A program made the translations under genes and the position numbers. A stretch of 64,000 nucleotides of DNA, taken from assembly GCF_013155375.1 (NCBI RefSeq), contig NZ_JABJQY010000002.1:1736001-1800000 (forward strand), written 5' to 3'. The notes under the pieces are model-generated. The model saw only the letters and a list, made by a program, of their open reading frames with translations. It did no database searches and had not been told where the DNA came from. Shown piece by piece: positions 36,152-46,621 of the stretch (position 1 is the first letter of the stretch; the number at the start of each line of letters is the position of its first letter). Origin of the DNA: Nocardioides sp. zg-1308. GTDB lineage: Bacteria; Actinomycetota; Actinomycetes; Propionibacteriales; Nocardioidaceae.

Positions 36152-37060
36152 TCAGGTGTTGAACGGCGACGTCTTGGAGGACGCCAGCTCGCGGGCCTGC
36201 TCGAGCGGCACGGTCTCCAGCGCCTCGGCGATGTCGGTGCCGAGATGGGTGACCTCGGGTCCGGGCTCGAGCGGGACGAGGGTGTGGACCAGTCGGTCGT
36301 CGTAGGTGTGCACCATCGTGAACGCCTGTGCTCCGTCGACGCCGGAGACGAGGCGGTCGAGCGGTGCCGGGTCGGTGGTGTAGCAGGTCGCCGGGACGAC
36401 CGAGACCGGGACGCCGGCGAAGGTCGACCACGTCGCGAGGTGCAGGTGCCCGGCCAGGATCCCGCGCACGTCGGTGCCGGCGACGACCTCGGCCAGCGCC
36501 TGCTGGTCGTGCAGCTCGATGAGCTCGGCCGCGCGCAGCATCGGCAGCGGGAGCGGCGGGTGGTGCATCGCGAGCAGGGTGCCGTGCTCGGCCGGGGTGG
36601 CGAGGACACCGGCGAGCCAGTCGAGCTGCTCGCGCCGGAGCTCGCCGTGGTGGTAGCCGGGGACGCTGGTGTCGAGGGCGACGATCCGCAGGCCGTCGAC
36701 CTCGTGCACCCGGTCCTGGAAGCCGTCGTCGTCGGAGTCATGGAGCCCGCGGGCGAACGGGCCGCGCTCGTCGTGGTTGCCCATGGTCCACACCACGACC
36801 GCGCCCATCTCGGCGGCGGCCGGCTCGACGATGGAGCGCAGAGTCTCGTAGGCGTCCGGCTCCCCGCGGTCGGCGAGGTCGCCGGTGAAGACGAGGGCCT
36901 GCGGCGCGGGGCGGACCGCCGCCAGCCGCTCCAGCGCGCGCCTGAGGTGGGCCCCGTTGTCGACGATCCCGTAGTGCAGCGCACCACCCCCGATGAGGTG
37001 CGGGTCGGACAGGTGCGCGACGGCGTGCCGGGGGGCGGCGTACTGACCGAGCTGTCTCAC
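36152..37060 (-). CDS. Calcineurin-like metallophosphoesterase (CpdA-like)
   Basis: A 302-residue phosphoesterase with all five metal-binding blocks: HLSDPHL, FTGDLAD, GNHDE, MHHPP and GHLHL. This order fits cyclic-nucleotide phosphodiesterase CpdA and related Icc-type enzymes, though nucleotide specificity is unproven. The GTG at 37060 is supported by TAGGCT seven bases upstream; a longer upstream frame is not needed. It is transcribed with the histidine phosphatase 51 bases downstream, possibly as a pair. Confidence 0.88.
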   Translation of the reverse strand: MRQLGQYAAPRHAVAHLSDPHLIGGGALHYGIVDNGAHLRRALERLAAVRPAPQALVFTGDLADRGEPDAYETLRSIVEPAAAEMGAVVVWTMGNHDERGPFARGLHDSDDDGFQDRVHEVDGLRIVALDTSVPGYHHGELRREQLDWLAGVLATPAEHGTLLAMHHPPLPLPMLRAAELIELHDQQALAEVVAGTDVRGILAGHLHLATWSTFAGVPVSVVPATCYTTDPAPLDRLVSGVDGAQAFTMVHTYDDRLVHTLVPLEPGPEVTHLGTDIAEALETVPLEQARELASSKTSPFNT

Positions 37061-37067
37061 AGCAGGC

Positions 37068-37073
37068 AGCCTA
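37068..37073 (-). promoter_or_regulatory. -10 element, leaderless start of metallophosphoesterase
   Basis: TAGGCT on the minus strand, seven bases before the GTG at 37060. Confidence 0.5.
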
Positions 37074-37170
37074 GGGGCGGACGTCGTCGCGTCCCCACCG
37101 GATTCCGGTCCCGGGGTGAGCCTTGGCCCGGCGTTCACCCGGACGTCGGGTCGCGGTCGAGCACGGCTCG

Positions 37171-37176
37171 TACCGT
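37171..37176 (+). promoter_or_regulatory. -10 element, leaderless start of mannosyltransferase gene
   Basis: TACCGT seven bases before the GTG at 37184. Confidence 0.5.
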
Positions 37177-37183
37177 CCGCTGC

Positions 37184-38677
37184 GTGGTGTCACGGGGACT
37201 CGTCGGCAGCGTGCTCGTCCTGCTCGGCGGCCTGGTCGTCGCGACCATCCCGTCGAGCGCGACGGTCGCGGACGTCGACCTGCTGCAGCTGCTGCGCGGC
37301 TCTGCCTCGGGACGGATGGCCGGGCTCGTCGTCGTGCTGGTGGGCCTCGGCATGCTGGCCTCGGCCTGGCTGCACCTCTGCCGCGTGGCCGCCCGTGCCG
37401 ACGCGTCGGAGCAGGCCGGCACGATCGCCCTGGTGCGCGCCGCCGCAGTGGCCTGGTCGGCGCCGCTCCTGCTCGCCCCGCCGCTGTTCTCCCGCGACGG
37501 CTGGTCGTACGCCGCCCAGGGCACGCTGGCCCACCGCGGCATCTCGCCCTACGAGCACGGCCCGTGGAGCCTGGTCGGACCCCGGTCGGTCCCCGGGCCG
37601 ATCGTCGAGGGGGTCGATCCGCGCTGGATGGCCACGCCGGCGCCGTACGGGCCGGTCCCGCTGATCGGTGGTGACCTCGCCGCCGGGCTGACCGCCGACC
37701 CGTGGCTCCTCGTGGTCGCGCACCGGGTCATGGCGCTCGCCGGCCTCGCGCTGCTCGCGTGGGCGCTGCCCCGACTGGCGCGCTGGTGCGGCAGCAACCC
37801 GGCCCTCGTCTCGTGCCTCGTGCTCGCGTCCCCGCTGATGGTCGCGAACGGCGTCGCGGGGCTGCACAACGACCTGCTCATGGTCGGCCTGATGACCGCC
37901 GCGCTGGTCGTCGCGCGCGAGCACGGCTGGGTCGCGGGCGCCGTCCTCGGCGGCCTGGCGGCCGGCGTGAAGCTCCCCGGCGGCCTCGTGTGCGTCGCCG
38001 TGGTGCTGCTCACCGCGCCGGTTGCTGCCGGCGTGGCCGTCCGGGTGCGCCACACCGCCCGGGTCGCCGCGGTGTCGGTGGCCGCCCTCGTCGTGCCCGG
38101 GGTGGTGTGGGGACTGGGCATCGGCTGGCTCGGCGCCCTCACCGTGCCCGGGACCGTCGACACCCCGCTCTCGCTGCCGACGCTCGTGGGGGGTTGGCTC
38201 GACGTGGTCGCGCCGCTGGTCGGTCTCGGGACGAGCGACGGGACGTTCCTCGACGCGGTCCGCCTCCTGGCGCAGGCGGGCCTCGTCGCGGTGGTGGTCG
38301 CGGTCCTCCTCGGGTGGCGCACGGGTGACGGCGCCCAGGCGGTCCGCGCCGCCGCGCTGCTGACCGGGGCGGCTGTCGCGCTGAGCCCGGTGGTCCACCT
38401 GTGGTACTTCCTGTGGGTGGTCCCGTTCGTCGCCGTGCTCCGCCTCGGCCGCTCCGCGACGGCCGCACTGGTCGCCGTGTCACTGGTCGCCGGCCTCGTG
38501 GCGCCGATGGACTCGTCCCTGCACGGCGCCTACCTCGCGATCGTGATCGGCTCCCTCGTCGTGGCCGCCGCGGCCGCGCTGCTGCTGGTCACCCGGCGCG
38601 CCCGCGAGCGGCTGGCCGGCATCGCGACCGACGAGTGGACCGCGAGCAACGACTCGACCGTCGTCGACCAGGGGTAG
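37184..38677 (+). CDS. mptB: Polyprenol-phosphomannose-dependent mannosyltransferase, MptB-like
   Basis: A 497-residue membrane glycosyltransferase of the GT-C type, about 12 helices. The loop FSRDGWSYAAQGTLAHRGISPYEHGP is the MptB-family acidic motif, followed by APYGPVPL. MptB adds alpha-1,6-mannose in lipomannan-type glycans of actinobacteria; the exact product here is inferred. The GTG at 37184 is supported by TACCGT seven bases upstream. Its 3' end overlaps the convergent GT4 gene by 148 bases, a long antisense overlap. Confidence 0.85.
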   Translation: MVSRGLVGSVLVLLGGLVVATIPSSATVADVDLLQLLRGSASGRMAGLVVVLVGLGMLASAWLHLCRVAARADASEQAGTIALVRAAAVAWSAPLLLAPPLFSRDGWSYAAQGTLAHRGISPYEHGPWSLVGPRSVPGPIVEGVDPRWMATPAPYGPVPLIGGDLAAGLTADPWLLVVAHRVMALAGLALLAWALPRLARWCGSNPALVSCLVLASPLMVANGVAGLHNDLLMVGLMTAALVVAREHGWVAGAVLGGLAAGVKLPGGLVCVAVVLLTAPVAAGVAVRVRHTARVAAVSVAALVVPGVVWGLGIGWLGALTVPGTVDTPLSLPTLVGGWLDVVAPLVGLGTSDGTFLDAVRLLAQAGLVAVVVAVLLGWRTGDGAQAVRAAALLTGAAVALSPVVHLWYFLWVVPFVAVLRLGRSATAALVAVSLVAGLVAPMDSSLHGAYLAIVIGSLVVAAAAALLLVTRRARERLAGIATDEWTASNDSTVVDQG

Positions 38678-39735
38678 CGCTCGGCGCGCTCGCGGGCGGC
38701 GGCCCGCCGGCTCGCGACCGGGCGCCCCGCCACCTCGAGGACGGCATCGGCCAGCGCGGCGGCGTCCGGACGCGCCCAGGCGCCCGAGGCGCCGTCGACC
38801 AGCTCGCGCGCGCCGCCGCGGTCGGCGGTGACCACCGGCGTGCCGGACGCCAGCGCCTCGAGCACGGCGAGGCCGAACGTCTCGCCGGGACAGACGCTCA
38901 GCGCGACGTCGGCGTCGGCGAGGGCCCGGCTGAGCCGGGCGGGGGAGTCGACGTAGCCGTGGAAGCGGACCGGCGCGTCGCCCGCGAGCTCGACCAGCTC
39001 GTCGAGGTGCGGGCCGACGCCGTAGACGTCCATCCGCACCGGCGTGCCGCGGCGGTGCAGCTCCACGGCGGTCGCCACGGCCAGGTGCGGGCTCTTCTCC
39101 CGCGAGAGCCGCCCGGCGTGGACCAGCCGGAGCACCGGGACGGACGGGCGGTCGGACGGGCGGTCGGACCGGCGGGGACGGGGGCGGAACGTCTCGAGGT
39201 CTACGCCCAGCGGGACGCGTACGACGGGGCAGCCGGCGTTGTCGGCCGCCTGCTGGAACTCCTGGCGGGCGTAGTCGGAGGTGACCACGACCGTGTCGAC
39301 GCTGCGGACGAGCAGCCGGTTGAGCAGCCCGATCGAGACCTTGGAGGTGGTGTCGAGGCCGGTGCGGAGGGCGAGCATGTCGCCGAGCCGCTCGTGCGAG
39401 AGCAGCACCGACCCGACCCCGCTGCGGTGCGCCCACCGGGCGACCGGGAGCAGGGTCAGCTTGTCGCTGAGCTCGACGGAGGTCGGCCCCCACTCCTCGA
39501 GCACCTCGGTCACCCGCCACGGCTCGACGATGAGGCGGTAGCCCCCGCCGACCCGCGGTGCCCGCAGCTGCACGACGTCGCCGAGCGGCGTGGAGGTGCG
39601 GGCGTCCTCGGGCCCCGGCACCACGAGCAGGCGCCGGCACCCGGCGTCGACGTAGCCCGCGCCCAGTGCGCGCAGCGCGGTGCGCATGCCGCCCGAGGCG
39701 GGTCCGACGAAGTTGGCCAGCTGGGCGATGCGCAT
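38530..39735 (-). CDS. GT4-family glycosyltransferase
   Basis: A 401-residue GT-B glycosyltransferase. The acceptor side begins MRIAQLANFVGPASGGMRT, and the nucleotide-sugar domain has VHAGRLSREKSPHLAV, YGVGPHLDELVELA, and the ExF(G)xxxxE motif PGETFGLAVLEALASGTPVV. The relatives in mycobacteria (PimB/PimC/MgtA-like) are mannosyltransferases, and a neighbouring MptB-like enzyme favours a cell-envelope mannan role; this is inference. The C-terminal 49 codons overlap the mptB end. The start at 39735 opens the domain exactly. Confidence 0.88.
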   Translation of the reverse strand: MRIAQLANFVGPASGGMRTALRALGAGYVDAGCRRLLVVPGPEDARTSTPLGDVVQLRAPRVGGGYRLIVEPWRVTEVLEEWGPTSVELSDKLTLLPVARWAHRSGVGSVLLSHERLGDMLALRTGLDTTSKVSIGLLNRLLVRSVDTVVVTSDYARQEFQQAADNAGCPVVRVPLGVDLETFRPRPRRSDRPSDRPSVPVLRLVHAGRLSREKSPHLAVATAVELHRRGTPVRMDVYGVGPHLDELVELAGDAPVRFHGYVDSPARLSRALADADVALSVCPGETFGLAVLEALASGTPVVTADRGGARELVDGASGAWARPDAAALADAVLEVAGRPVASRRAAARERAERYPWSTTVESLLAVHSSVAMPASRSRARRVTSSSAAAAATTREPITIAR

Positions 39736-39786
39736 GCGGGCACGGTGGCGCAACGAGGTGAACGGACGGGAATGCCCGCCCGGCCG

Positions 39787-41001
39787 TCAGTGGGCCGGGA
39801 GGATGCGCCCGGTCACCTCGCCGAGGGTGAGGCGACCTCCGCCGGTCGCGGGAGCGGTGTAGCGCAGGGTCACCTCGTCGCCGTCCTCGAGGAAGGTGCG
39901 CTCGCGGCCCGCGGCGGTGAAGGGCTCCGCGCCACCCCAGCTGAGCTCGAGCAGCGAGCCGCGCTCGTCGCGGCCCGGACCCGAGACGGTGCCCGACCCC
40001 CACAGGTCGCCGGTGCGCACGCTGGCCCCGTTGACCGTGGTGTGCGCGAGCATCTGCGCGGGCGACCAGTACATCGTGCGGTAGGGCGGGCGCGCGACGA
40101 CCTCGCCGTCGAGGACGACCTCCACGTCGATGTCGAGCCCGGCGGGCCCGTCGACGCGCAGGTAGTCGAGCACGTCCGGGTCGGCCTGTCCCGGCAGGTC
40201 GGTCCACGCCGCGCCGAGGGCGGCCAGGGGCGTGACCCACGCGCTGATCGACGTGGCGAACGACTTGCCCAGGAACGGGCCGAGGGGGACGTACTCCCAC
40301 GCCTGGAGGTCTCGTGCCGACCAGTCGTTGAGCCCGACGACGCCGAAGGTGTGCCGTGCGAAGTCGGCGGTGGTGACGCGCTCGCCCATCCGGGACGGCA
40401 CGCCCACCACGAAGCCGAGCTCGGCCTCGATGTCGAGGCGCCGGGAGGGGCCGTACGTCGGGTGCTCGTCCGTGGGTGCCTTGCGCTGGCCGCACGGGCG
40501 TACGACGTCGGTGCCGGAGACCACGACCGTGCCGGACCGGCCGTGGTAGCCGACCGGGAGGTGCTTCCAGTTCGGCAGGAGCGGCTCCTGGTCGGGGCGG
40601 AACATCCGGCCGACGTTGGAGGCGTGGTGCTCGGAGGCGTAGAAGTCGACGTAGTCGCCGACGGTGAAGGGCATCAGCATCGTCACGGAGTCGACCGGGG
40701 CCAGCGCCGGCTCGACGAGGTCGCGCTCGGCCTCCCCGGTCAGCAGGCCGGTCACCCACGCGCGGGTCGAGGCCCACACCTCCGGGCCTGCGGCCATGAA
40801 GGGGTTGAGGGTCGACTGGTCGAACAGCTCGTGCGTGTCGACCATGTCGGCCGCCGCGACCACGCTGAGGTCGAGCACCTGGTCGCCGATGCGGACCGCC
40901 ACGCGGGGGCGCTCGCCCGAGCGGGCGAAGACGCCGTAGGGCAGGTGGTCGACGTCGAAGCCCGAGCCGGCCGCGCCCTCGACCCACGTCGCGGCGCTCA
41001 C
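39787..41001 (-). CDS. fah: Fumarylacetoacetase
   Basis: Cleaves fumarylacetoacetate to fumarate and acetoacetate, the last step of tyrosine/homogentisate breakdown. The 404-residue protein carries FYASEHHASNVGRMFRP, PVGYHGRSGTVVVSG, LDIEAELGFVVG and NDWSARDLQAWEYVPLGPFLGKSF, all family hallmarks with the metal-binding acids. The GTG at 41001 overlaps the stop of the upstream unknown gene by four bases, so the two are coupled. hmgA is divergent upstream. Confidence 0.94.
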   Translation of the reverse strand: MSAATWVEGAAGSGFDVDHLPYGVFARSGERPRVAVRIGDQVLDLSVVAAADMVDTHELFDQSTLNPFMAAGPEVWASTRAWVTGLLTGEAERDLVEPALAPVDSVTMLMPFTVGDYVDFYASEHHASNVGRMFRPDQEPLLPNWKHLPVGYHGRSGTVVVSGTDVVRPCGQRKAPTDEHPTYGPSRRLDIEAELGFVVGVPSRMGERVTTADFARHTFGVVGLNDWSARDLQAWEYVPLGPFLGKSFATSISAWVTPLAALGAAWTDLPGQADPDVLDYLRVDGPAGLDIDVEVVLDGEVVARPPYRTMYWSPAQMLAHTTVNGASVRTGDLWGSGTVSGPGRDERGSLLELSWGGAEPFTAAGRERTFLEDGDEVTLRYTAPATGGGRLTLGEVTGRILPAH

Positions 41002-41867
41002 GACGCCGCTCCCACGGACGGCACCAGCCCGAAGGCCACGAGGTCCTCGAGCGGCTCGGTGACCGAGCACGACCCGAACGAGGTGAACCACCGGCGTGCC
41101 GAGGCCACGTCGGCCTCGGCCAGCCCGTCGGCGAGGGCCGCGCCGTCGCGCTGCTCGAGCACGGCGACCGCCTCGTCGGCGGAGCCGCCGTCCCACAGCG
41201 CCCGGGTCGCGGCCACCACGTTGAGGAAGCCGTGCGCGCCACCGCCCTCGGGGTCGTGCCGGACGGCGCGGTGCAGGCCGGCGGTGGCCTTGAACGGCGT
41301 CTCGCGGTCGAGGGCGGCGTCGATCCAGCCCGCGACGGTGCGCGAGTCGGGGACGAGGTCGTGGTCGACGTGGCCCAGGCGGAGCTTGAGCCGGTGGTCG
41401 CAGGCGGCGACCTCGTCGGCGGCGGCGAGCCAGGCGGCGGTCGTCGGGCCGGGCACCTCGATGAAGACGGGCACGTCGAGCCCGGCCGCCCGCGCCGCGG
41501 CGTCGATGCGGCGCACGTTGCCGACCGGGTCGTCGGCGTCGCGGACCGCCGCCTCGAGGCCGGCGAGGCGCAGGCGCTTGCGTGCCGCCAGGGCGGCGAC
41601 GCCCTCCACGGCACCGGCGCCGCCGGTCAGCACGACCGAGACCGGCACGTCGGCCGGGACGGAGCCGAGGGCGGTGTCGGGGACGACGAAGGACCCGACC
41701 AGGCCGGCCCACCAGGCCGTGCCGCGCTCGGCGTACGCCGCGAGGGCGTCGGCGAGGTCGGCGTCACCGGGCGGGAAGACGGCCGCGTCGTCGACGAGGC
41801 CGCGCCACTGCTCGGGCCACGGACCGGGCTGTAGGTCGGACACGACAGGTGCGGAGGAGGGAGGCAC
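40998..41867 (-). CDS. Conserved hypothetical protein coupled to fumarylacetoacetase
   Basis: A 289-residue protein I do not recognise by name. The pattern of strands and helices with conserved-looking segments VPVFIEVPG, LKLRLGHVD, TPFKATAGLHRAVRH and AHGFLNVVAATRAL suggests a TIM-barrel-like enzyme. It overlaps fah by four bases and is divergent from hmgA, so it should act in homogentisate catabolism. The maleylacetoacetate isomerase step has no standard gene here, making this a candidate, without direct evidence. TAGAGT lies six bases before the GTG at 41867. Confidence 0.8.
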   Translation of the reverse strand: MPPSSAPVVSDLQPGPWPEQWRGLVDDAAVFPPGDADLADALAAYAERGTAWWAGLVGSFVVPDTALGSVPADVPVSVVLTGGAGAVEGVAALAARKRLRLAGLEAAVRDADDPVGNVRRIDAAARAAGLDVPVFIEVPGPTTAAWLAAADEVAACDHRLKLRLGHVDHDLVPDSRTVAGWIDAALDRETPFKATAGLHRAVRHDPEGGGAHGFLNVVAATRALWDGGSADEAVAVLEQRDGAALADGLAEADVASARRWFTSFGSCSVTEPLEDLVAFGLVPSVGAAS

Positions 41868-41873
41868 GGGACT

Positions 41874-41879
41874 ACTCTA
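41874..41879 (-). promoter_or_regulatory. -10 element, leaderless start of the unknown/fah operon
   Basis: TAGAGT on the minus strand, six bases before the GTG at 41867. Confidence 0.5.
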
Positions 41880-41891
41880 GCCACCAGATAG

Positions 41892-41916
41892 CGGACGTCA
41901 GCGTCCGATAGTCGGA
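41892..41916. promoter_or_regulatory. Overlapping palindromes between fah operon and hmgA
   Basis: CGGACG-TCAG-CGTCCG (41892-41907) and TCCGA-TAG-TCGGA (41904-41916) are perfect inverted repeats in the 65-base divergent region. They are good operator candidates for a regulator shared by both transcripts; no regulator gene is adjacent. Confidence 0.5.
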
Positions 41917-41932
41917 TGATTGGAGCACGCGG

Positions 41933-43153
41933 ATGGCCTACTACCGGGCGGTCGGACGACTGCCGCGCCAGCGGCACACGCAGCTGCGCGACGACGACGG
42001 GCACCTGTTCCGCGAGGAGCTCATGGGCGAGGAGGGCTTCTCCTCCGACTCCTCCCTGCTCTACCACCGCGGCGTGCCGAGCGCGATCACCGACAGCACG
42101 GTCTGGGAGCTGGCCGACCAGTCGCGCACCCCCAACCACCCGCTCAAGCCGCGCCACCTCAGGCTGCACGACCTCGAGACGGGCCGGTGCCCCGTCGAGG
42201 GCCGCCGGCTGGTGCTCGGCAACAACGACGTGCGCATCGCGTACGTCGTGACCGGGACGGAGCCCTCGCCGCTCTACCGCAACGCCATCGGCGACGAGTG
42301 CGTCTACGTCGAGTCCGGCACGGGCACCGTCGAGACCGTCTTCGGCGTCGTGCCCTACCGCACCGGCGACTACGTCGTCGTCCCGCGCGCCACCGACCAC
42401 CGCTGGGTGCCCGCCGAGCCGTCGCGGCTCTACGCCATCGAGGCCAACAGCCACATCCACCCGCCCAAGCGCTACCTCTCCCGCTTCGGCCAGCTCCTCG
42501 AGCACGCGCCCTACTGCGAGCGCGACCTCCACGGACCCGCGGAGACCCTCGAGGTCGAGGGCACCGACGTCGAGGTGCTGGTGAAGCACCGCACGAGCGC
42601 GGGCATCGTCGGCACGAGGCTCACCTACGCCACCCACCCGTTCGACGTGGTCGGCTGGGACGGCTGCCTCTACCCCTACACGTTCAACGTCGAGGACTAC
42701 ATGCCGATCACCGGCAAGGTCCACCAGCCGCCGCCGGTCCACCAGGTCTTCGAGGGCTGGAACTTCGTGGTGTGCAACTTCCTGCCCCGCAAGGTCGACT
42801 ACCACGAGCTCGCCATCCCGGTGCCCTACTACCACTCCAACGTCGACTCCGACGAGGTGATGTTCTACGTCGGCGGCGACTACGAGGCCCGCAAGGGCTC
42901 CGGGATCGGCATCGGCTCGATCAGCCTGCACCCCGGCGGCCACGCCCACGGACCGCAGCCCAGTGCGATCGAGGCGTCCCTCGGCGTGCAGTACTTCGAG
43001 GAGTCGGCCGTCATGGTCGACACCTTCGCCCCCCTCGAGCTCGGGGAGGGCGGTCGCGCGGTGGAGGACCCGGCGTACGCCTGGACCTGGGCGGGTCGTG
43101 GTCCCGACTCGGCCGGCGACGACGGCGGGCCGGCGGTCTACAGCAACAGCTGA
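41933..43153 (+). CDS. hmgA: Homogentisate 1,2-dioxygenase
   Basis: Opens the ring of homogentisate using Fe(II) and oxygen. The 406-residue protein has the cupin-like fold text: DECVYVESGTGTVETVFGVVPYRTGDYVVVPRATDHRW, ANSHIHPPKRYLSRFGQLLEHAPYCERD, then HSNVDSDEVMFYVGGDY and the C-terminal SISLHPGGHAHGPQP with iron-binding His. GGAG lies seven bases before the ATG at 41933. It diverges from the fah operon across two overlapping palindromes. Confidence 0.94.
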   Translation: MAYYRAVGRLPRQRHTQLRDDDGHLFREELMGEEGFSSDSSLLYHRGVPSAITDSTVWELADQSRTPNHPLKPRHLRLHDLETGRCPVEGRRLVLGNNDVRIAYVVTGTEPSPLYRNAIGDECVYVESGTGTVETVFGVVPYRTGDYVVVPRATDHRWVPAEPSRLYAIEANSHIHPPKRYLSRFGQLLEHAPYCERDLHGPAETLEVEGTDVEVLVKHRTSAGIVGTRLTYATHPFDVVGWDGCLYPYTFNVEDYMPITGKVHQPPPVHQVFEGWNFVVCNFLPRKVDYHELAIPVPYYHSNVDSDEVMFYVGGDYEARKGSGIGIGSISLHPGGHAHGPQPSAIEASLGVQYFEESAVMVDTFAPLELGEGGRAVEDPAYAWTWAGRGPDSAGDDGGPAVYSNS

Positions 43154-43197
43154 GCGAGGCAGGCTCGGCCGCTGGCCGTCGCGTTCGAGAACGAGAT

Positions 43198-43238
43198 CGC
43201 GGAAGATCCGAGTCACCCGGTGGCTCGGATCTTCCGCG
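43198..43238 (+). terminator. Strong hairpin after hmgA
   Basis: A perfect 15-base stem (43198-43212 with 43224-43238) with an 11-base loop, followed by GTTGTCG. It lies 45 bases past the hmgA stop. Confidence 0.75.
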
Positions 43239-43244
43239 TTGTCG

Positions 43245-43274
43245 CTGGAGTCCCCGGATATCCGGGGACTCCAG
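43245..43274. repeat. Perfect 30-base palindrome upstream of zwf
   Basis: Positions 43245-43259 are exactly complementary to 43260-43274, with GATATC at the centre, six bases after the first hairpin. With no loop it may be extruded as a cruciform or bind a dimer rather than end transcription. Confidence 0.75.
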
Positions 43275-43322
43275 AGCAAGCAGAGCAAGCCGACAGCCGA
43301 CCGGACCCCTTCGGGTGGTCGT

Positions 43323-43328
43323 TAGCGT
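43323..43328 (+). promoter_or_regulatory. -10 element, leaderless start of zwf
   Basis: TAGCGT seven bases before the ATG at 43336. Confidence 0.5.
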
Positions 43329-43335
43329 GGCGGGC

Positions 43336-44764
43336 ATGAGTGCCGAGCCAGGGACGCAGGGCGTCCCGGACCTGCCCGCCTGTGTCTTCCTCCTCTTCGG
43401 CGCGCGGGGCGACCTCGCGGCGCGCAAGCTGTTCCCCGGGCTCTACCGCCTGGCCGCCGCGGGTCGGCTGCCGGAGCGGTACGCCGTGATCGGCAGCGGC
43501 CGGCACGCGCCCGACTCCGACGAGGTCTTCCGCGACGAGGTGCGCGAGGCCCTGGACGACTCGGTGGACGACCTCGACGAGGCCGTCGCGCGCGAGCTGC
43601 TGTCCCGCACGTCGTTCGTCGCCTCGGACGCCGACGACGGCTCCGACCTGGCCGCGCGGGTGCGCGAGGCGGAGGAGGACCTCGGCGACGACGCGCTGCG
43701 CCTGGTCTACCTCTCCGTCCCGCCGGGGGCCATGTCCGGGATGGTCGGCATGGTCGGTCGCGAGGGCCTCGCGGAGCGGGCGCGCCTGGTCATCGAGAAG
43801 CCGTTCGGGCTCGACCTCCAGTCGTTCGGCGAGCTGGACCGCGACGTGCGCGCGGTCTTCGAGGAGGAGCAGGTCTTCCGCATCGACCACTTCCTCGGCA
43901 AGGAGGCGGTGCAGAACGTGCTGGCGCTCCGTTTCGCCAACGCGCTCTTCGAGCCGGCGTGGGACCGCAGCAGCATCGCCTCGGTGCAGGTCGACGTACC
44001 CGAGACGCTGGCCATGGAGGGCCGCGGCTCGTTCTACGAGTCGACCGGCGCGCTGCGCGACATGGTCTCCACGCACCTGTTCCAGATCCTCGGCGCCGTC
44101 GCGCTGGAGGACCCGGGCGAGTGGACCGCCGACGCCGTCCGCCGGGCGCGCGCGGCGGTCTTCGAGGACGTACGTCCCCTCGACCCGTCCCGGGTGGTGC
44201 TCGGCCAGTACGACGGCTACCGCGACGAGGAGGACGTCGAGGAGGACTCGACCGTCGAGACGTTCGTGGCGCTCGAGGCGTGGGTCGACAACGACCGCTG
44301 GCGCGACGTCCCCTTCCACCTGCGCACCGGCAAGGCGATGGCCGAGACCCGGCGCACGGTGACCCTGCGGTTCCGGCAGCCCGAGTCGTCCGTGTTCGGC
44401 AGCGGCCTGGCCCCCGACGAGCTGGTCCTCGAGCTGACCGACGAGGCGCAGGTCCACGTCGACCTGCTCGGCAAGCGGCCCGGCCCCGAGATGGAGCTCG
44501 CCCCCGCCACGATGCGCCTCGACCTCGGCGAGGAGCTGCCGGACGACGAGCCGCTGGAGGCCTACGAGCGGCTGCTGCTCGACGTGCTGCAGGGCGACCA
44601 CACGCTCTTCGCGCACGCCGACGAGACGCGGCGGCTGTGGGAGGTCTGCCAGCCGGTGCTCGACGACCGCCCCGACCCGCTGCCGTACGCGTCCGGTTCG
44701 TGGGGACCGCAGGCGGCTCTCGACCTGCCGGAGGGCGGCTGGCGACTGGGACGGCAGGACGCCG

Positions 44765-44775
<11 letters not shown>
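43336..44775 (+). CDS. zwf: Glucose-6-phosphate 1-dehydrogenase
   Basis: First enzyme of the oxidative pentose phosphate pathway. The 479-residue protein opens with the nucleotide-binding LFGARGDLAARKLFPGLYRL and holds the active-site RIDHFLGKE (catalytic His) plus VIEKPFG. Length is normal for the family. TAGCGT seven bases before the ATG at 43336 fixes the start. It overlaps the GH15 gene by 11 bases, so glucose-releasing and glucose-6-phosphate-using functions share a transcript. Confidence 0.94.
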
Positions 44776-46617
<1,842 letters not shown>

Positions 46618-46621
<4 letters not shown>

